Assembly: GCA_937876095.1 (NCBI GenBank)
Contig: CALFIE010000071.1
Location: 1 to 64,000, forward strand
DNA length: 64,000 bases
DNA from: an uncultured Flavobacteriales bacterium
GTDB lineage: Bacteria; Bacteroidota; Bacteroidia; Flavobacteriales; Weeksellaceae
Direction: 5' to 3'
This document shows positions 1 through 9,168 of this stretch, in pieces (the stretch's first letter is position 1; the number at the start of each line of letters is the position of its first letter). A program made the translations under genes and the position numbers. A model generated the notes under the pieces. That model was given only the letters and a program-made list of their open reading frames with translations. It searched no databases and was not told the DNA's origin.

Positions 1-23
1 GATGTGAATAAATATTGTATTTT

Positions 24-371
24 CTATATTGGTAAAAATATTATTTGATTTTGCATTTCGTCAACAGAAACCACAGATGCAATAGTTTCTATATCTTTTA
101 TACATTTTCCTATAGATATTTTTAGTGGATGTGCATAAATCAATCCGCTAAAATTTTTTCCTGTTTTATAAAAATCTGTAACGATGGATAATAAATCTGT
201 ATCAAAACTTACTAACACTCTTTCTTTTTCTGTTGCACGTTGTAGCAAACTTTTATCATCTAATAATGTTGTATTATCCTCTTGTGCCGTAAGAATATTT
301 ATTGATTTTAAACGTAAAGCGTTAGTGATAGAACGAGGAATATGAACATCCATATAAAAAGATAACTTCAT
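24..371 (-). CDS. DUF5615 PIN-like protein, probable toxin of a TA pair
   Basis: A 115-residue protein with the layout of the DUF5615/PIN_5 family, small PIN-fold nuclease-like proteins usually paired with a DUF433 antitoxin. Acidic residues fall where PIN-like proteins carry them: Asp8 in the N-terminal MDVHIP segment, Asp38-Asp39, and Asp57/Asp59 in SFDTDLL. By family analogy it would be a cytoplasmic RNase toxin; activity has not been shown for this protein. It lies 6 bp downstream of the DUF433 gene, so the two are almost certainly cotranscribed. No signal peptide or membrane segment is seen. Family assignment is from sequence pattern, the toxin role is inference. Confidence 0.8.
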   Translation of the reverse strand: MKLSFYMDVHIPRSITNALRLKSINILTAQEDNTTLLDDKSLLQRATEKERVLVSFDTDLLSIVTDFYKTGKNFSGLIYAHPLKISIGKCIKDIETIASVVSVDEMQNQIIFLPI

Positions 372-377
372 TATCTT

Positions 378-668
378 TTAAAAATTTATTTTTTTAATAA
401 CTGAAGATTGATATTGATTTTTTAAATTTTCTATATTTTGCATTTCTTTTTCTATTTGAATATTCATCGCTTCTTTATTATCCCAATAATATGCTAATGC
501 AGAATAAATTTCTGATAGTGATAAGTATGGATGTTGAAAATGAATTTCTTCTGCACTCCAACCGTACGCTTGGTGTTCAACAATAATCTCACTGACTTTT
601 GTTGTTTTCCCCTCTACGTAAGCAATGCCTTCTTTATATTCAATATGTTGATAAAGTGTTTGTATCAT
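378..668 (-). CDS. DUF433 protein, probable antitoxin of a TA pair
   Basis: A 96-residue protein matching DUF433, a small winged-helix/homeodomain-like family that serves as the antitoxin partner of DUF5615. The diagnostic part is residues 10-66: a short beta-hairpin (IAYVEGK), then VSEIIVEHQAYGWSAEEI and the helix LSLSEIYSALAYYW. The usual GxPxIxGTRI hairpin is poorly conserved here (residues 14-26). It starts 2 bp after the stop of a truncated Lrp/AsnC reading frame and is followed 6 bp later by the DUF5615 gene. It probably binds its own promoter DNA and neutralises the toxin, which is inference from the family. Confidence 0.8.
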   Translation of the reverse strand: MIQTLYQHIEYKEGIAYVEGKTTKVSEIIVEHQAYGWSAEEIHFQHPYLSLSEIYSALAYYWDNKEAMNIQIEKEMQNIENLKNQYQSSVIKKINF

Positions 669-670
669 TG

Positions 671-826
671 TTATTTCTCAATTTGAATTCCACCATTTAA
701 ACGGATATATAATGTTTGTCCGATTTGTGTGGATTTCTGTTTTGCAATTTCTGTAAAAGGCATTCTTGTGTTTTCAACTAAAAAATCAAGAATTTTTTTG
801 TCTATTTCGTCAAGCTGATAGTTCAT
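671..826 (-). pseudogene. Truncated Lrp/AsnC-family regulator (N-terminal fragment)
   Basis: A 51-codon frame opening with ATG at 826. Its first 30 residues (MNYQLDEIDKKILDFLVENT, then RMPFTEIAKQ) are the first helices of an Lrp/AsnC helix-turn-helix domain. Full-length members have about 150 residues, with an RAM ligand-binding domain after the HTH. Here the similarity stops abruptly after the second HTH helix begins, and about 20 unrelated residues follow before a TAA at 673-671. Neither the recognition helix nor the RAM domain is present. The frame ends 2 bp before the DUF433 gene, so the old regulator promoter may now drive the toxin-antitoxin pair. I read it as a deletion or insertion scar; a functional micro-protein cannot be excluded. 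Confidence 0.65.
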
Positions 827-956
827 AATATTTAGATTGTAAAATTGTTAAAAATTATTAGTATTTTTTGCAAATATACGAAAAATTATTAAATAAAAAA
901 ATTAATACGAATATTAACAATCTTTTAACAAAAAGTAGCAATTCACTCAATATTTC

Positions 957-3900
957 CTATTTTATACTATCTTTTTTGAGGGAATCTGTTTTAATTTTAG
1001 GATTTGTTGTCTCAGATTTTTTGAGTTTATCTTTCTTTTTGAAGAAAGAATTGAAACTTTTACTATACACAACTCCTATTCCGTAGCTTTGATTATTGCC
1101 TGTTCCTGATCCTGCAGAACTACCTGAAACCATACCAATATTTGATGGTTTGGAATAGGCACGTAATATTCTAGTGCCATCATTCTTTTTAGAGAAATCC
1201 CATTCTACAGTACCTTCACCAGAAAGGTAATTTTGTTCTAATGATGATGATTTGGTTACAGGAAATCCTAATCCAGTTTTTACGGTAAATCTTGGCGACA
1301 GTAAAATGCTTACACCAGCATTAGCACGATCTCCAAAATTATCTTTTACGTAACCTATATCAAACTGAAATTCTCGACTAATGGAATTCAATACAGAACC
1401 TAATTGCTTGAACAATGTGTTATACAAAGTGTTTTCTGCATAAATCCCAAAATTCAAATCATTATTAACATTAAAACTATTCAATAACAATATAGATCCA
1501 AATTGAATAGTACGTTCGTTATCATCACTTAATTTTGAATTGAGTGTTTCTGTTAATTGACTAGAAACATCTAGCGGAATAATGTCTAATTTTGGGATTG
1601 GTTTGGTAAGTGATCCAGAAATTTTGGATTGTAGCAATACATTAATTGGTTGAATTTTGCCAATTCCTAAATATTCCCCTAAATTGGTAACTGACCTCGG
1701 ATAATTTGCCACAATGTCCATAGTTGGTGACATAGCATCACCATCCCAACGTAAATTACTACTTTTTGCAATCTGAAAAGTTCTATTTAGAATAGCTTTT
1801 GAAATATAAGTACCATTGTCTACAATATAACTTCCGTTCATCAAAATATTTCCTTGTCTGCTCATTCTGAATCGGAGACCAGTTTCATCGGTATTTCCAC
1901 GTACAGAGATATCTCCTATTTCATCTCCTACCAAAACACTTACATTGGTAGTTTTATCTACAAAAGCGGTGAAATCTATGTTCATATTTGCAGTGCTTTT
2001 CTTTCTTTCTTCTGCAGAAATAGCACCTGTTTTATCGGTTTTCAGAAATCTAACCATTTTGTATTCATCTACATTGGTAGCAGAATTGCTATTAAAAGTG
2101 AAAGAACTATTATTTATAGCTTTCATTTCTGGTGTTTCTAAACTTAGTTCGGTAATTGGTCCAGAAACATATAAATCTCCTTTTCCATAAACTGTTCCCC
2201 AAAACAAATCAAAATCTTTTTGTTTGGTATTCAGTAACATCAGATCATCTGCATGTAAAACCAAATTGACACCCATAGAAGAAAGCGTTTCAAACATGAT
2301 GGATCCCGAAATATTACCACTAGAATTTCCTCTTTCATCTTTAATTCCTATAAAAGGTAACATTGCCAATCCTTTGGATAAACTGATTACCGTATCATCC
2401 ATTCTATAATCTACTCCTGTAAAATTCAATTTTAAACCAACTCCTTTCAGTGCAATATCACCATTGTAGTCTACATTATCCATTGTTCCGCCAATTTTCA
2501 GAACACCTGTTGCTTTACCACGAATATTACCGAAAACACTTTTCACAAATTCTTGTCCGAAACCTAAATCAAAATCCTTAAGATCTGCTGCCAAATTCAA
2601 AGTAGGAGATTTGGTATTGTTATCAATAGTACCAGTAAGTTCAAGATTATTATTCCCAAGAAGTCCTGCAGAAGAAATTTTGGAATCAATTACAAAAACA
2701 TTGGGTTTATCACTAATTTTTGCACCTAATTTTATGGTTCCCATATCTTTCCCGTTGATTAGAACCTTACTTACTTCTAGATCAACTATAGGTTCAAGTG
2801 ATTTTTTGTTCATTTTTATATGAACTTTTCCGTTTGCAATACCTTTTATATCCAGATTATTCCCATCATTTTGCAAATCAAAAAGTTTAGATATATCTAC
2901 ATTTTCTACTTCTGCATCTGCTTCAAAATCTTCTGCGGATTTGAATACAGCATTCTTTATTAATACTTTACTATTGTCCGAATATAGACTCAGGTTTTCT
3001 AAAGAAAAATCACCTGTCTTTTTGCGATAAGTGATGGAATGTCCCATTTCTGATGAAGTATCTACATTCCACACAAAATTATTGAGTTTAAATTCGGTTG
3101 GTTCAAATTTGAAAACCAAATCACCTTGTTCATTGGTACTCTGATTGAAATTGATGGCGTAAGATTTCAATGCTTGATTTTCTTCATCTTCTGGAGTCCC
3201 GTGTTTGAAATTGGCGGTAATATGCAGCAATTGATTGTCCTGATTTTTACCACTCAACAATACATCTCTGAAAATATTGTCTTTATAAGCTACCCTATTT
3301 ATTTTTGCAAAAATTTGTTCTTCTAGATTCGCAGTGTTTATTTTCACTTGCATTTGATCAATCATCGCACTATCTCTTATAGTCTTGCTTTCTGGTATTT
3401 TGTAATCGGGATTTGCTTTTGCTAAAAGTTGATCTACTTCAGCAATCTCCTCTTTTTTGGTCATCAAATATTTTACCGAAGGTATATCTGCATTGAGAAC
3501 GAGATTATTCGCATTACCATCATAAGAACCATCTACTTTTGCGCCATTTGCGATTTTTACGTTGGGTTGAAAATAGTTAACCAAAGCTTGATTAACCTCA
3601 AAATTAAAAGAAAATTGTTGACCGTAATACGATTTTTTAATTTTATTACCTACCAAAATTTTGTCGAGACCGTTCTGTATCATTCCGCTCAAATCACCAA
3701 GATTGAAGCGACCTTGTATTTTGCCTTTTATCACATTTGGCATATCCACATCTACAATTCTTTCTCCGTTTTCAAAAAAAGCTTTCAGTGTTCCATTTGG
3801 TACGTCGTACTTGGTGTTTCCTAATTCTAGTACCACATTTTGTAGTTTAGAATCCAGATTCATATCATTCAGATTGGTAAAAGCAATTTTACCATCAAAT

Positions 3901-5666
3901 CCTCCTCTGAAAGTAGTTTTCTGACCTTGTACTCCAAAATAATTAAGGTTGATATAGTCTATATTTCCTTTTACATCTGCCAATAATCTAGACGTAGAAA
4001 AATCTATTTTACCAACAATTTCACCCTTTACTTGTGGATCATTTGCTTTTATAGTACCGTTGTATTGTTTTCTGACCATCGTTCCATCTAGAAATAAATT
4101 TCTAATGGGTTTTCCGTTGATTTCAATTTGTGCGACCTCTGATTTGGTACGGAGTTCCATGGTATTTACATCAAAACCACGACCATCTACATTGAATTTC
4201 CCCGAAATTAGACCAACCGAATTATTTTTAGTAATGGCTGCAGAATTGAAATTCTTCACATCTAAAATTCCAACATAATGTGGCATTTCTTTGTCTATAT
4301 CAGACAACGTAATATTGGCTTTTGCTTGACCAATACTGGTAATTGCGGTTCCTTTTGCTATGACTCTGGTTGGAGTTACATTTACACTCCCGTTGTAATT
4401 GATGGTACCAAAAGGATCTGCAAAATTCTTCATTTTTTTGGCTACAAAACTCGGTACCATTGCTCGCAACGCAGGATAAGTCAAATTTGCCGAAATTTTT
4501 TCGGTTACAATATTGAAATTCCCATTCAGAAGATTGGTAAATTTCATAGCAGGAGCATAAATATCTACCTGTTTTCCTTTTACCAAAAAATTCTGTAACC
4601 GGAAATCATTCAGCGTACCATTCATTTTACCAGAAAGAGCAATGTTTTGGTAATTGTCCCAATTAGTTACAAAATAAGAAATATCGTACCCCGAAATGTT
4701 GCTACCACGCTTCAGATCCATTTCCCAAATTACTTTGTTGGTGAAATCTGACCAATGTGTTTTTGGGTCTAAATTGAAAACCAAATCGCCTTGCAAAAGA
4801 GAATGACTGGTTTCCATAGTGAGATCTTTTAATGATAATCTTTCATTAGTAATCGCAAAATCCGCCGAAAAAGTCTTCATTTGGTGCTCTTTTCCCCATC
4901 TTTTGGTAAAGAAACTGAAATTATTGATTTTGGCACTTACATTTGGACCAACAACTTGCAAATCATGAACCAACGCATTTACTTCCGTTGCTTGTAACCA
5001 TTTTCCTTCATCGCCGTCGTGATTTGCATTAATGATAGAAATTCTGGAATTTTCTATCTGAATTCTACTATTCAATTGAAAAGGTTTCTTTTTGGGATCT
5101 CTTGGTGTACCGTCATCAAATTTGTCTATAAACCTGATAAAATTTGAGATAGAATCACCTTTGTACGTCACCACCTTCACATCTGCATCTGAAAGTGTGA
5201 TGGTAGAAAATTTCAAATCTCGGGAATTCCTGATAATGGAAATAAGGTCGGTTTCGGCTTTCAGTTTTTTGGCAACAATCAGGTCATTGTTTTTATAATC
5301 CTTAATGTCTAATCCTGAAATAATGACATCTCCAAAATAATTAATTTCTATATTTTTTTTGGAAATTTGTATACCAAAATCTTTATTTAGGTACTCCAAA
5401 GCTCGTTCTGCAATAGCATCTTTGGTTGCCGGTAAATTGATAAAGATAAATAATGCCAAAACCAACACTCCAAAAAAAGCAACAAAAAACAAGAATAATT
5501 TTGCCCACCACGAAAGTTTTTTTGCTTCTTCTTTTGCTTGTTTCAGGCTTTCTATAGGATGTTGAATGGTGTGTTTAACATTTTCTACAGCATCATGCAT
5601 TTTTTCACCAAAATTTTCGGTGTCATTGCTATTTCCTGTATTTTTATTATTCTCTATATTTGCCAT
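957..5666 (-). CDS. tamB: TamB-family translocation/assembly module protein (DUF490)
   Basis: A 1569-residue AsmA/TamB-like protein. Residues 1-50 are a charged cytoplasmic head, about 53-77 form one membrane anchor, and a very long periplasmic beta-rich region follows, which in this family makes a hydrophobic groove bridging inner and outer membranes. The C-terminal third holds the DUF490/TamB domain (NGSYIVDNGTYISKAILNRT near residue 1290, then MSPTMDIVANYPR). The role, from the family, is anterograde phospholipid transport and outer-membrane protein assembly. The C terminus ends in a Lys-rich tail. It diverges from tsaD with only 5 bp between start codons. Length is typical for Bacteroidota TamB. 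Confidence 0.9.
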   Translation of the reverse strand: MANIENNKNTGNSNDTENFGEKMHDAVENVKHTIQHPIESLKQAKEEAKKLSWWAKLFLFFVAFFGVLVLALFIFINLPATKDAIAERALEYLNKDFGIQISKKNIEINYFGDVIISGLDIKDYKNNDLIVAKKLKAETDLISIIRNSRDLKFSTITLSDADVKVVTYKGDSISNFIRFIDKFDDGTPRDPKKKPFQLNSRIQIENSRISIINANHDGDEGKWLQATEVNALVHDLQVVGPNVSAKINNFSFFTKRWGKEHQMKTFSADFAITNERLSLKDLTMETSHSLLQGDLVFNLDPKTHWSDFTNKVIWEMDLKRGSNISGYDISYFVTNWDNYQNIALSGKMNGTLNDFRLQNFLVKGKQVDIYAPAMKFTNLLNGNFNIVTEKISANLTYPALRAMVPSFVAKKMKNFADPFGTINYNGSVNVTPTRVIAKGTAITSIGQAKANITLSDIDKEMPHYVGILDVKNFNSAAITKNNSVGLISGKFNVDGRGFDVNTMELRTKSEVAQIEINGKPIRNLFLDGTMVRKQYNGTIKANDPQVKGEIVGKIDFSTSRLLADVKGNIDYINLNYFGVQGQKTTFRGGFDGKIAFTNLNDMNLDSKLQNVVLELGNTKYDVPNGTLKAFFENGERIVDVDMPNVIKGKIQGRFNLGDLSGMIQNGLDKILVGNKIKKSYYGQQFSFNFEVNQALVNYFQPNVKIANGAKVDGSYDGNANNLVLNADIPSVKYLMTKKEEIAEVDQLLAKANPDYKIPESKTIRDSAMIDQMQVKINTANLEEQIFAKINRVAYKDNIFRDVLLSGKNQDNQLLHITANFKHGTPEDEENQALKSYAINFNQSTNEQGDLVFKFEPTEFKLNNFVWNVDTSSEMGHSITYRKKTGDFSLENLSLYSDNSKVLIKNAVFKSAEDFEADAEVENVDISKLFDLQNDGNNLDIKGIANGKVHIKMNKKSLEPIVDLEVSKVLINGKDMGTIKLGAKISDKPNVFVIDSKISSAGLLGNNNLELTGTIDNNTKSPTLNLAADLKDFDLGFGQEFVKSVFGNIRGKATGVLKIGGTMDNVDYNGDIALKGVGLKLNFTGVDYRMDDTVISLSKGLAMLPFIGIKDERGNSSGNISGSIMFETLSSMGVNLVLHADDLMLLNTKQKDFDLFWGTVYGKGDLYVSGPITELSLETPEMKAINNSSFTFNSNSATNVDEYKMVRFLKTDKTGAISAEERKKSTANMNIDFTAFVDKTTNVSVLVGDEIGDISVRGNTDETGLRFRMSRQGNILMNGSYIVDNGTYISKAILNRTFQIAKSSNLRWDGDAMSPTMDIVANYPRSVTNLGEYLGIGKIQPINVLLQSKISGSLTKPIPKLDIIPLDVSSQLTETLNSKLSDDNERTIQFGSILLLNSFNVNNDLNFGIYAENTLYNTLFKQLGSVLNSISREFQFDIGYVKDNFGDRANAGVSILLSPRFTVKTGLGFPVTKSSSLEQNYLSGEGTVEWDFSKKNDGTRILRAYSKPSNIGMVSGSSAGSGTGNNQSYGIGVVYSKSFNSFFKKKDKLKKSETTNPKIKTDSLKKDSIK
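5655..5662 (+). promoter_or_regulatory. Putative -7 element for tsaD
   Basis: TATATTTG matches the Bacteroidetes -7 consensus TAnnTTTG. It ends 9 bp before the tsaD ATG at 5672 and sits inside the first codons of the divergent tamB gene. Transcription would then start about 5 nt before the tsaD start codon, giving an almost leaderless mRNA. No TTTG -33 box lies at good spacing, so this is moderate evidence. Confidence 0.45.
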
Positions 5667-5671
5667 TATTT

Positions 5672-6688
5672 ATGAAGCAACCAATCATTTTAGGAATAGA
5701 ATCATCTTGCGACGATACTTCTGCTGCTATTATTAACGGAAATTCCGTGCTTTCTAATATAGCAGCTAACCAATCTGTACATCAGGAATATGGTGGTGTT
5801 GTTCCGGAACTGGCTTCCAGAGCGCATCAGCAAAACATCATTCCTGTAGTGCAAAAATCTATAACCAAAGCAAATATACAACAAAAAGATATTTCAGCCA
5901 TAGGTTTTACTCGTGGTCCTGGACTTTTGGGTTCACTTTTGGTCGGAACTTCTTTTGCAAAATCTTTGGCAATGAGTTTGCAAGTCCCATTAATTGAAGT
6001 AAATCACCTTCAAGCACATATTTTAGCACATTTTATAGAAGATGCAAATCTAGTGCCACCAAAATTTCCGTTTTTGTGTCTTACTGTTTCTGGAGGTCAC
6101 ACTTTAATTGTTTTGGTGAAAGATTATTTCGACATGGAAATCATTGGAAAAACCATAGACGACGCAGCTGGTGAAGCATTCGACAAAATCGGGAAAATCT
6201 TTGATTTAGAATATCCAGCTGGTCCAATTATCGACCGATTGTCCAAAAACGGAAATGAAACGGTTTATAAATTTAACAAACCAAAAGTGGAAAATTACGA
6301 TTATTCTTTCAGTGGAATCAAAACTTCGGTGTTATATTTTATTCAAAAAGAAGTAGCAAAAAATCCGAATTTCATAAATGAAAATTTAGAAAATCTTTGC
6401 GCTTCTGTTCAAAAAACCATCGTAGAAATTCTGATGGAAAAATTAGAAAAAGCAGCGCAAGATTTTGGAATAATTGAAGTTGCAATTGCAGGTGGAGTTT
6501 CTGCCAATTCTGGATTACGAGAAGCAATGAAGAAAAACTCAGAAAAATTTAGCTGGAACGTCTATATCCCAAAATTTGAATACACGACTGATAATGCTGC
6601 AATGATTGCAATGGTTGCGAAATTAAAATTTGAACGAGGAGAATTTACAGACCTAAAAACCGGAGCAACTGCGAGATATGAGTTGTAA
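5672..6688 (+). CDS. tsaD: tRNA N6-adenosine threonylcarbamoyltransferase TsaD
   Basis: A 338-residue TsaD/Kae1 protein that transfers the threonylcarbamoyl group from TC-AMP to A37 of ANN-decoding tRNAs, in a complex with TsaB and TsaE in the cytoplasm. Family signatures are clear: N-terminal GIESSCDDTSAAI, the metal-ligand motif HLQAHILAH (His112 and His116), and GGHT. I chose the ATG at 5672 (MKQPIILGIE) rather than an in-frame TTG at 5660, because the family begins there and the TTG would overlap tamB. The same window holds mtaB, which further modifies t6A. It is divergent from tamB with a 5-bp gap. Confidence 0.96.
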   Translation: MKQPIILGIESSCDDTSAAIINGNSVLSNIAANQSVHQEYGGVVPELASRAHQQNIIPVVQKSITKANIQQKDISAIGFTRGPGLLGSLLVGTSFAKSLAMSLQVPLIEVNHLQAHILAHFIEDANLVPPKFPFLCLTVSGGHTLIVLVKDYFDMEIIGKTIDDAAGEAFDKIGKIFDLEYPAGPIIDRLSKNGNETVYKFNKPKVENYDYSFSGIKTSVLYFIQKEVAKNPNFINENLENLCASVQKTIVEILMEKLEKAAQDFGIIEVAIAGGVSANSGLREAMKKNSEKFSWNVYIPKFEYTTDNAAMIAMVAKLKFERGEFTDLKTGATARYEL

Positions 6689-6765
6689 CAAGTTGGAAGA
6701 TGGAAGATGAATCATAATTTCAATCTACATCAATCAATTTCAAACCTAAAAAATAATAAATAAAT

Positions 6766-7647
6766 ATGGCATCAGGATTTTTTGCAATATTAGATGATAT
6801 CGCTGCATTGATGGACGATGTAGCAATGGCAAGTAAAATCGCAACCAAAAAAACAGCAGGAATTTTGGGAGATGATTTGGCTGTAAACGCCGAAAAAGCA
6901 ACCGGTTTTTTAGAATCCAGAGAATTGCCTGTACTTTGGGCAATTACCAAAGGTTCTTTTCTCAATAAATTGATTATTTTGCCCATCATTTTTGTGCTGA
7001 ACTGGCTGTTTCCTGTCGCTATAAAAGTGATTTTAGTACTTGGTGGTTTGTATTTAGCTTTCGAAGGTGTAGAAAAAATTATAGAATATTTATTTCATAA
7101 AGACGATCACAAAACAGACCACGAAGAAGCTCTGGATGTTATGGATGATACCATTGCCGAAGAAAAAGCCAAAATTAAATCCGCAATTACTACCGATTTT
7201 ATTCTTTCTCTAGAAATTGTAATCATTGCACTCAGTTCGGTTTTAGATAAACCATTGCTCAACCAAATTCTTACCGTAACTGTAGTCTCGTTTATCGCTA
7301 CTATTGGAGTGTACGGAATTGTAGCACTCATAGTACGAATGGATGATGCTGGTTACAAACTTCAAAAAAAAGCTAAAAAAGAAGGCGGAATTTTATATAA
7401 TATTGGTCAGTTATTGATCAATATGTTACCTTGGGTAATCAAAATTTTAGGAGTGGTAGGTACTTTTGCCCTGATTTTGGTAGCAGGTGGAATTTTCATT
7501 CATTATATAGATGATGTTCATCATTTTGCAGAAAAATTACCTACTCCAACTTTCGTAAATGAATTTATAGCAGGAGTTTTAGGCGGATTACTGATGGTAA
7601 TTTTAATAACAATTGGTAAAAAGATTTTCAAAATATTTAAAAAATAA
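6766..7647 (+). CDS. DUF808 family inner-membrane protein (YedI-like)
   Basis: A 293-residue protein that starts with the highly conserved DUF808 segment (SGFFAILDDIAALMDDVA, then KIATKKTAGILGDDLAVNA at residues 20-45). Hydrophobic stretches near 70-102, 140-160, 165-185, 220-250 and 262-285 indicate a multi-pass inner-membrane protein like E. coli YedI. No biochemical function is established for the family. It lies 77 bp downstream of tsaD and 3 bp upstream of the rsmE ATG, so it probably shares a transcript with rsmE. Confidence 0.9.
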   Translation: MASGFFAILDDIAALMDDVAMASKIATKKTAGILGDDLAVNAEKATGFLESRELPVLWAITKGSFLNKLIILPIIFVLNWLFPVAIKVILVLGGLYLAFEGVEKIIEYLFHKDDHKTDHEEALDVMDDTIAEEKAKIKSAITTDFILSLEIVIIALSSVLDKPLLNQILTVTVVSFIATIGVYGIVALIVRMDDAGYKLQKKAKKEGGILYNIGQLLINMLPWVIKILGVVGTFALILVAGGIFIHYIDDVHHFAEKLPTPTFVNEFIAGVLGGLLMVILITIGKKIFKIFKK

Positions 7648-7650
7648 TTG

Positions 7651-8349
7651 ATGAAACTGTTTTTTGGAGAAATTTTCCCGGAAGTGAAAATCAATGAGGA
7701 GGAGCAACTGCACATTGTGAAAGTGCTCCGTATGAAAAACGGGGAAGAAATTTCTGTAACCGACGGAAAAGGAAATCTGGCAACAGGAAATCTGGTTTTC
7801 GAAGGGAAAAAAGTATCTTTAGAAAATACCGAAATTAAAAAAAATCACCCTAATTTTTCAACAAAACTGCACATCGCAATCGCTCCTACCAAAAATATCG
7901 ACCGTATAGAATTTTTCGTAGAAAAAGCAACAGAAATGGCGATTTCTGAAATCACTCTACTACAAACTGAAAAAACCGAACGCAAAAATCTCAACATCGA
8001 AAAAATCAGGAAACAATCAATCGCAGCATCTAAACAGAGTTTACGATTTCATTTCCCGAAAATAAATGATTTGACTAAATTATCAGATTTTATCAAAAAT
8101 TTGGATGCAAAAAGTACTTTTGTTGCGCATTGCAATGAAAATTTAGAAAGACAAAACCTCTCTGAAATCCCTAAACTTGAAAACGTCACTTTTTTGATTG
8201 GACCAGAAGGAGATTTTTCTGACAAGGAAATCCAACTATTAGCAGAAAAAGGCATAAAAGCGGTGAGTCTTGGTCAACAACGACTTCGCACCGAAACTGC
8301 AGGGATTTTCGTATCAGCATGGAATTACGAGAAGATGTGTGATGTGTGA
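7651..8349 (+). CDS. rsmE: 16S rRNA (uracil-1498-N3)-methyltransferase RsmE
   Basis: A 232-residue SPOUT methyltransferase that methylates U1498 of 16S rRNA using S-adenosylmethionine. Residues 1-70 form the PUA-like RNA-binding part (HIVKVLRMKNGEEISVTDGKG). The knotted SAM-binding end carries LIGPEGDFSDKEI and LGQQRLRTETAG, the diagnostic RsmE motifs. The ATG at 7651 is preferred to the TTG at 7648 that directly abuts the DUF808 stop. It is convergent with the TrmH-family gene. Confidence 0.95.
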   Translation: MKLFFGEIFPEVKINEEEQLHIVKVLRMKNGEEISVTDGKGNLATGNLVFEGKKVSLENTEIKKNHPNFSTKLHIAIAPTKNIDRIEFFVEKATEMAISEITLLQTEKTERKNLNIEKIRKQSIAASKQSLRFHFPKINDLTKLSDFIKNLDAKSTFVAHCNENLERQNLSEIPKLENVTFLIGPEGDFSDKEIQLLAEKGIKAVSLGQQRLRTETAGIFVSAWNYEKMCDV

Positions 8350-8365
8350 TGAGTTAGACAAACAT

Positions 8366-8393
8366 CTTTTTCTTTTTTCTTTTTTCTTTTTTC
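8366..8393. repeat. Heptanucleotide tandem repeat (CTTTTTT)n
   Basis: Between the convergent rsmE and TrmH-type genes, a CTTTTT unit and then three CTTTTTT units follow one another, ending in a further C. The period of 7 over about 28 bp is a potential replication-slippage tract. It is non-coding. Confidence 0.7.
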
Positions 8394-8403
8394 TTGTATC
8401 TTT

Positions 8404-9075
8404 TTACTTGTTTTTTTCCAAATAATGCTCCAAAATTTCCTCACCACTTCTGATTGAATTTACTGCCCATCTTATTTGCAATTGCAGCAATTTTTCATCA
8501 GAAAGCAGATAATTGATGTTGGATTTCAGCAATTTTTGCTTCAACTCATACATACAAATCGCTGCAGCAACCGACACATTGAAACTATTGGTAAAACCAA
8601 ACATCGGGATTGCCAAAGTCTCATCTGCAAAATCTAGAATTTCGGTAGAAACGCCTTCTTTCTCCGTCCCAAAAACCAATGCAACCGGTTTTTCTATGAT
8701 AAAATCCGGTAACATCGTCGCATTTTTCTCAGGTGAAACCGCCAAAATTTGGTAACCACGATTTCTAATTTTTTGCAAAGAATCTAGATTTCTGGGCATT
8801 TTCTCGACTTCTACCCAAGTTTCAGCACCCTTCATAATGCGCCAATTTGGGTTAAAAACATTTTCCTCTTCCATAGCAACCACCTTATGAAAACCGCACG
8901 CTTCAACCGAGCGCACAATTGCTGCAGCATTCCGATATTGGAACACATCCTCAATCACAGGCAAGACAAAATCACTACTTTGCACAGAAAAATGCAAAAT
9001 TTTGCGCAAACGTTCATCGGTTAAAAATTGCTTCAAATAATCGAAGGTTTCAGGTAATTTTTCAGGAGAAATCAT
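8404..9075 (-). CDS. TrmH/SpoU-family RNA 2'-O-methyltransferase
   Basis: A 223-residue SPOUT methyltransferase with the three classical SpoU motifs: YRNAAAIVRSVEACG near the N terminus, LVFGTEKEGVS in the middle and NSFNVSVAAAICMYEL near the C terminus. Together these build the trefoil-knot SAM site and dimer interface. The arrangement, with an extra C-terminal helix, resembles TrmH, which methylates the ribose of G18 in tRNA; the substrate is inferred. An upstream in-frame ATG at 9090 would add MHFCV, but the family start MISPEKL favours 9075. A second, distinct SPOUT gene (rlmB) lies at 60495. Confidence 0.88.
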   Translation of the reverse strand: MISPEKLPETFDYLKQFLTDERLRKILHFSVQSSDFVLPVIEDVFQYRNAAAIVRSVEACGFHKVVAMEEENVFNPNWRIMKGAETWVEVEKMPRNLDSLQKIRNRGYQILAVSPEKNATMLPDFIIEKPVALVFGTEKEGVSTEILDFADETLAIPMFGFTNSFNVSVAAAICMYELKQKLLKSNINYLLSDEKLLQLQIRWAVNSIRSGEEILEHYLEKNK

Positions 9076-9168
9076 TACACAAAAATGCATTTTTTTTTCT
9101 GAAATCTATAAATTTTGATTGGTAATTACTATTTCAGTAGCAGACGAATTTTGGGTAGTTCACTTTCA

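Noticed and set aside
868..1086. 72-codon plus-strand frame overlapping the tamB 3' end
   Set aside because: It lies mostly inside tamB on the opposite strand and shows no protein family features; shadow frame.
8366..8393. Heptanucleotide tract as a phase-variation switch
   Set aside because: It lies after both convergent stop codons and is not in a promoter, so it cannot switch a reading frame; noted as a repeat only.
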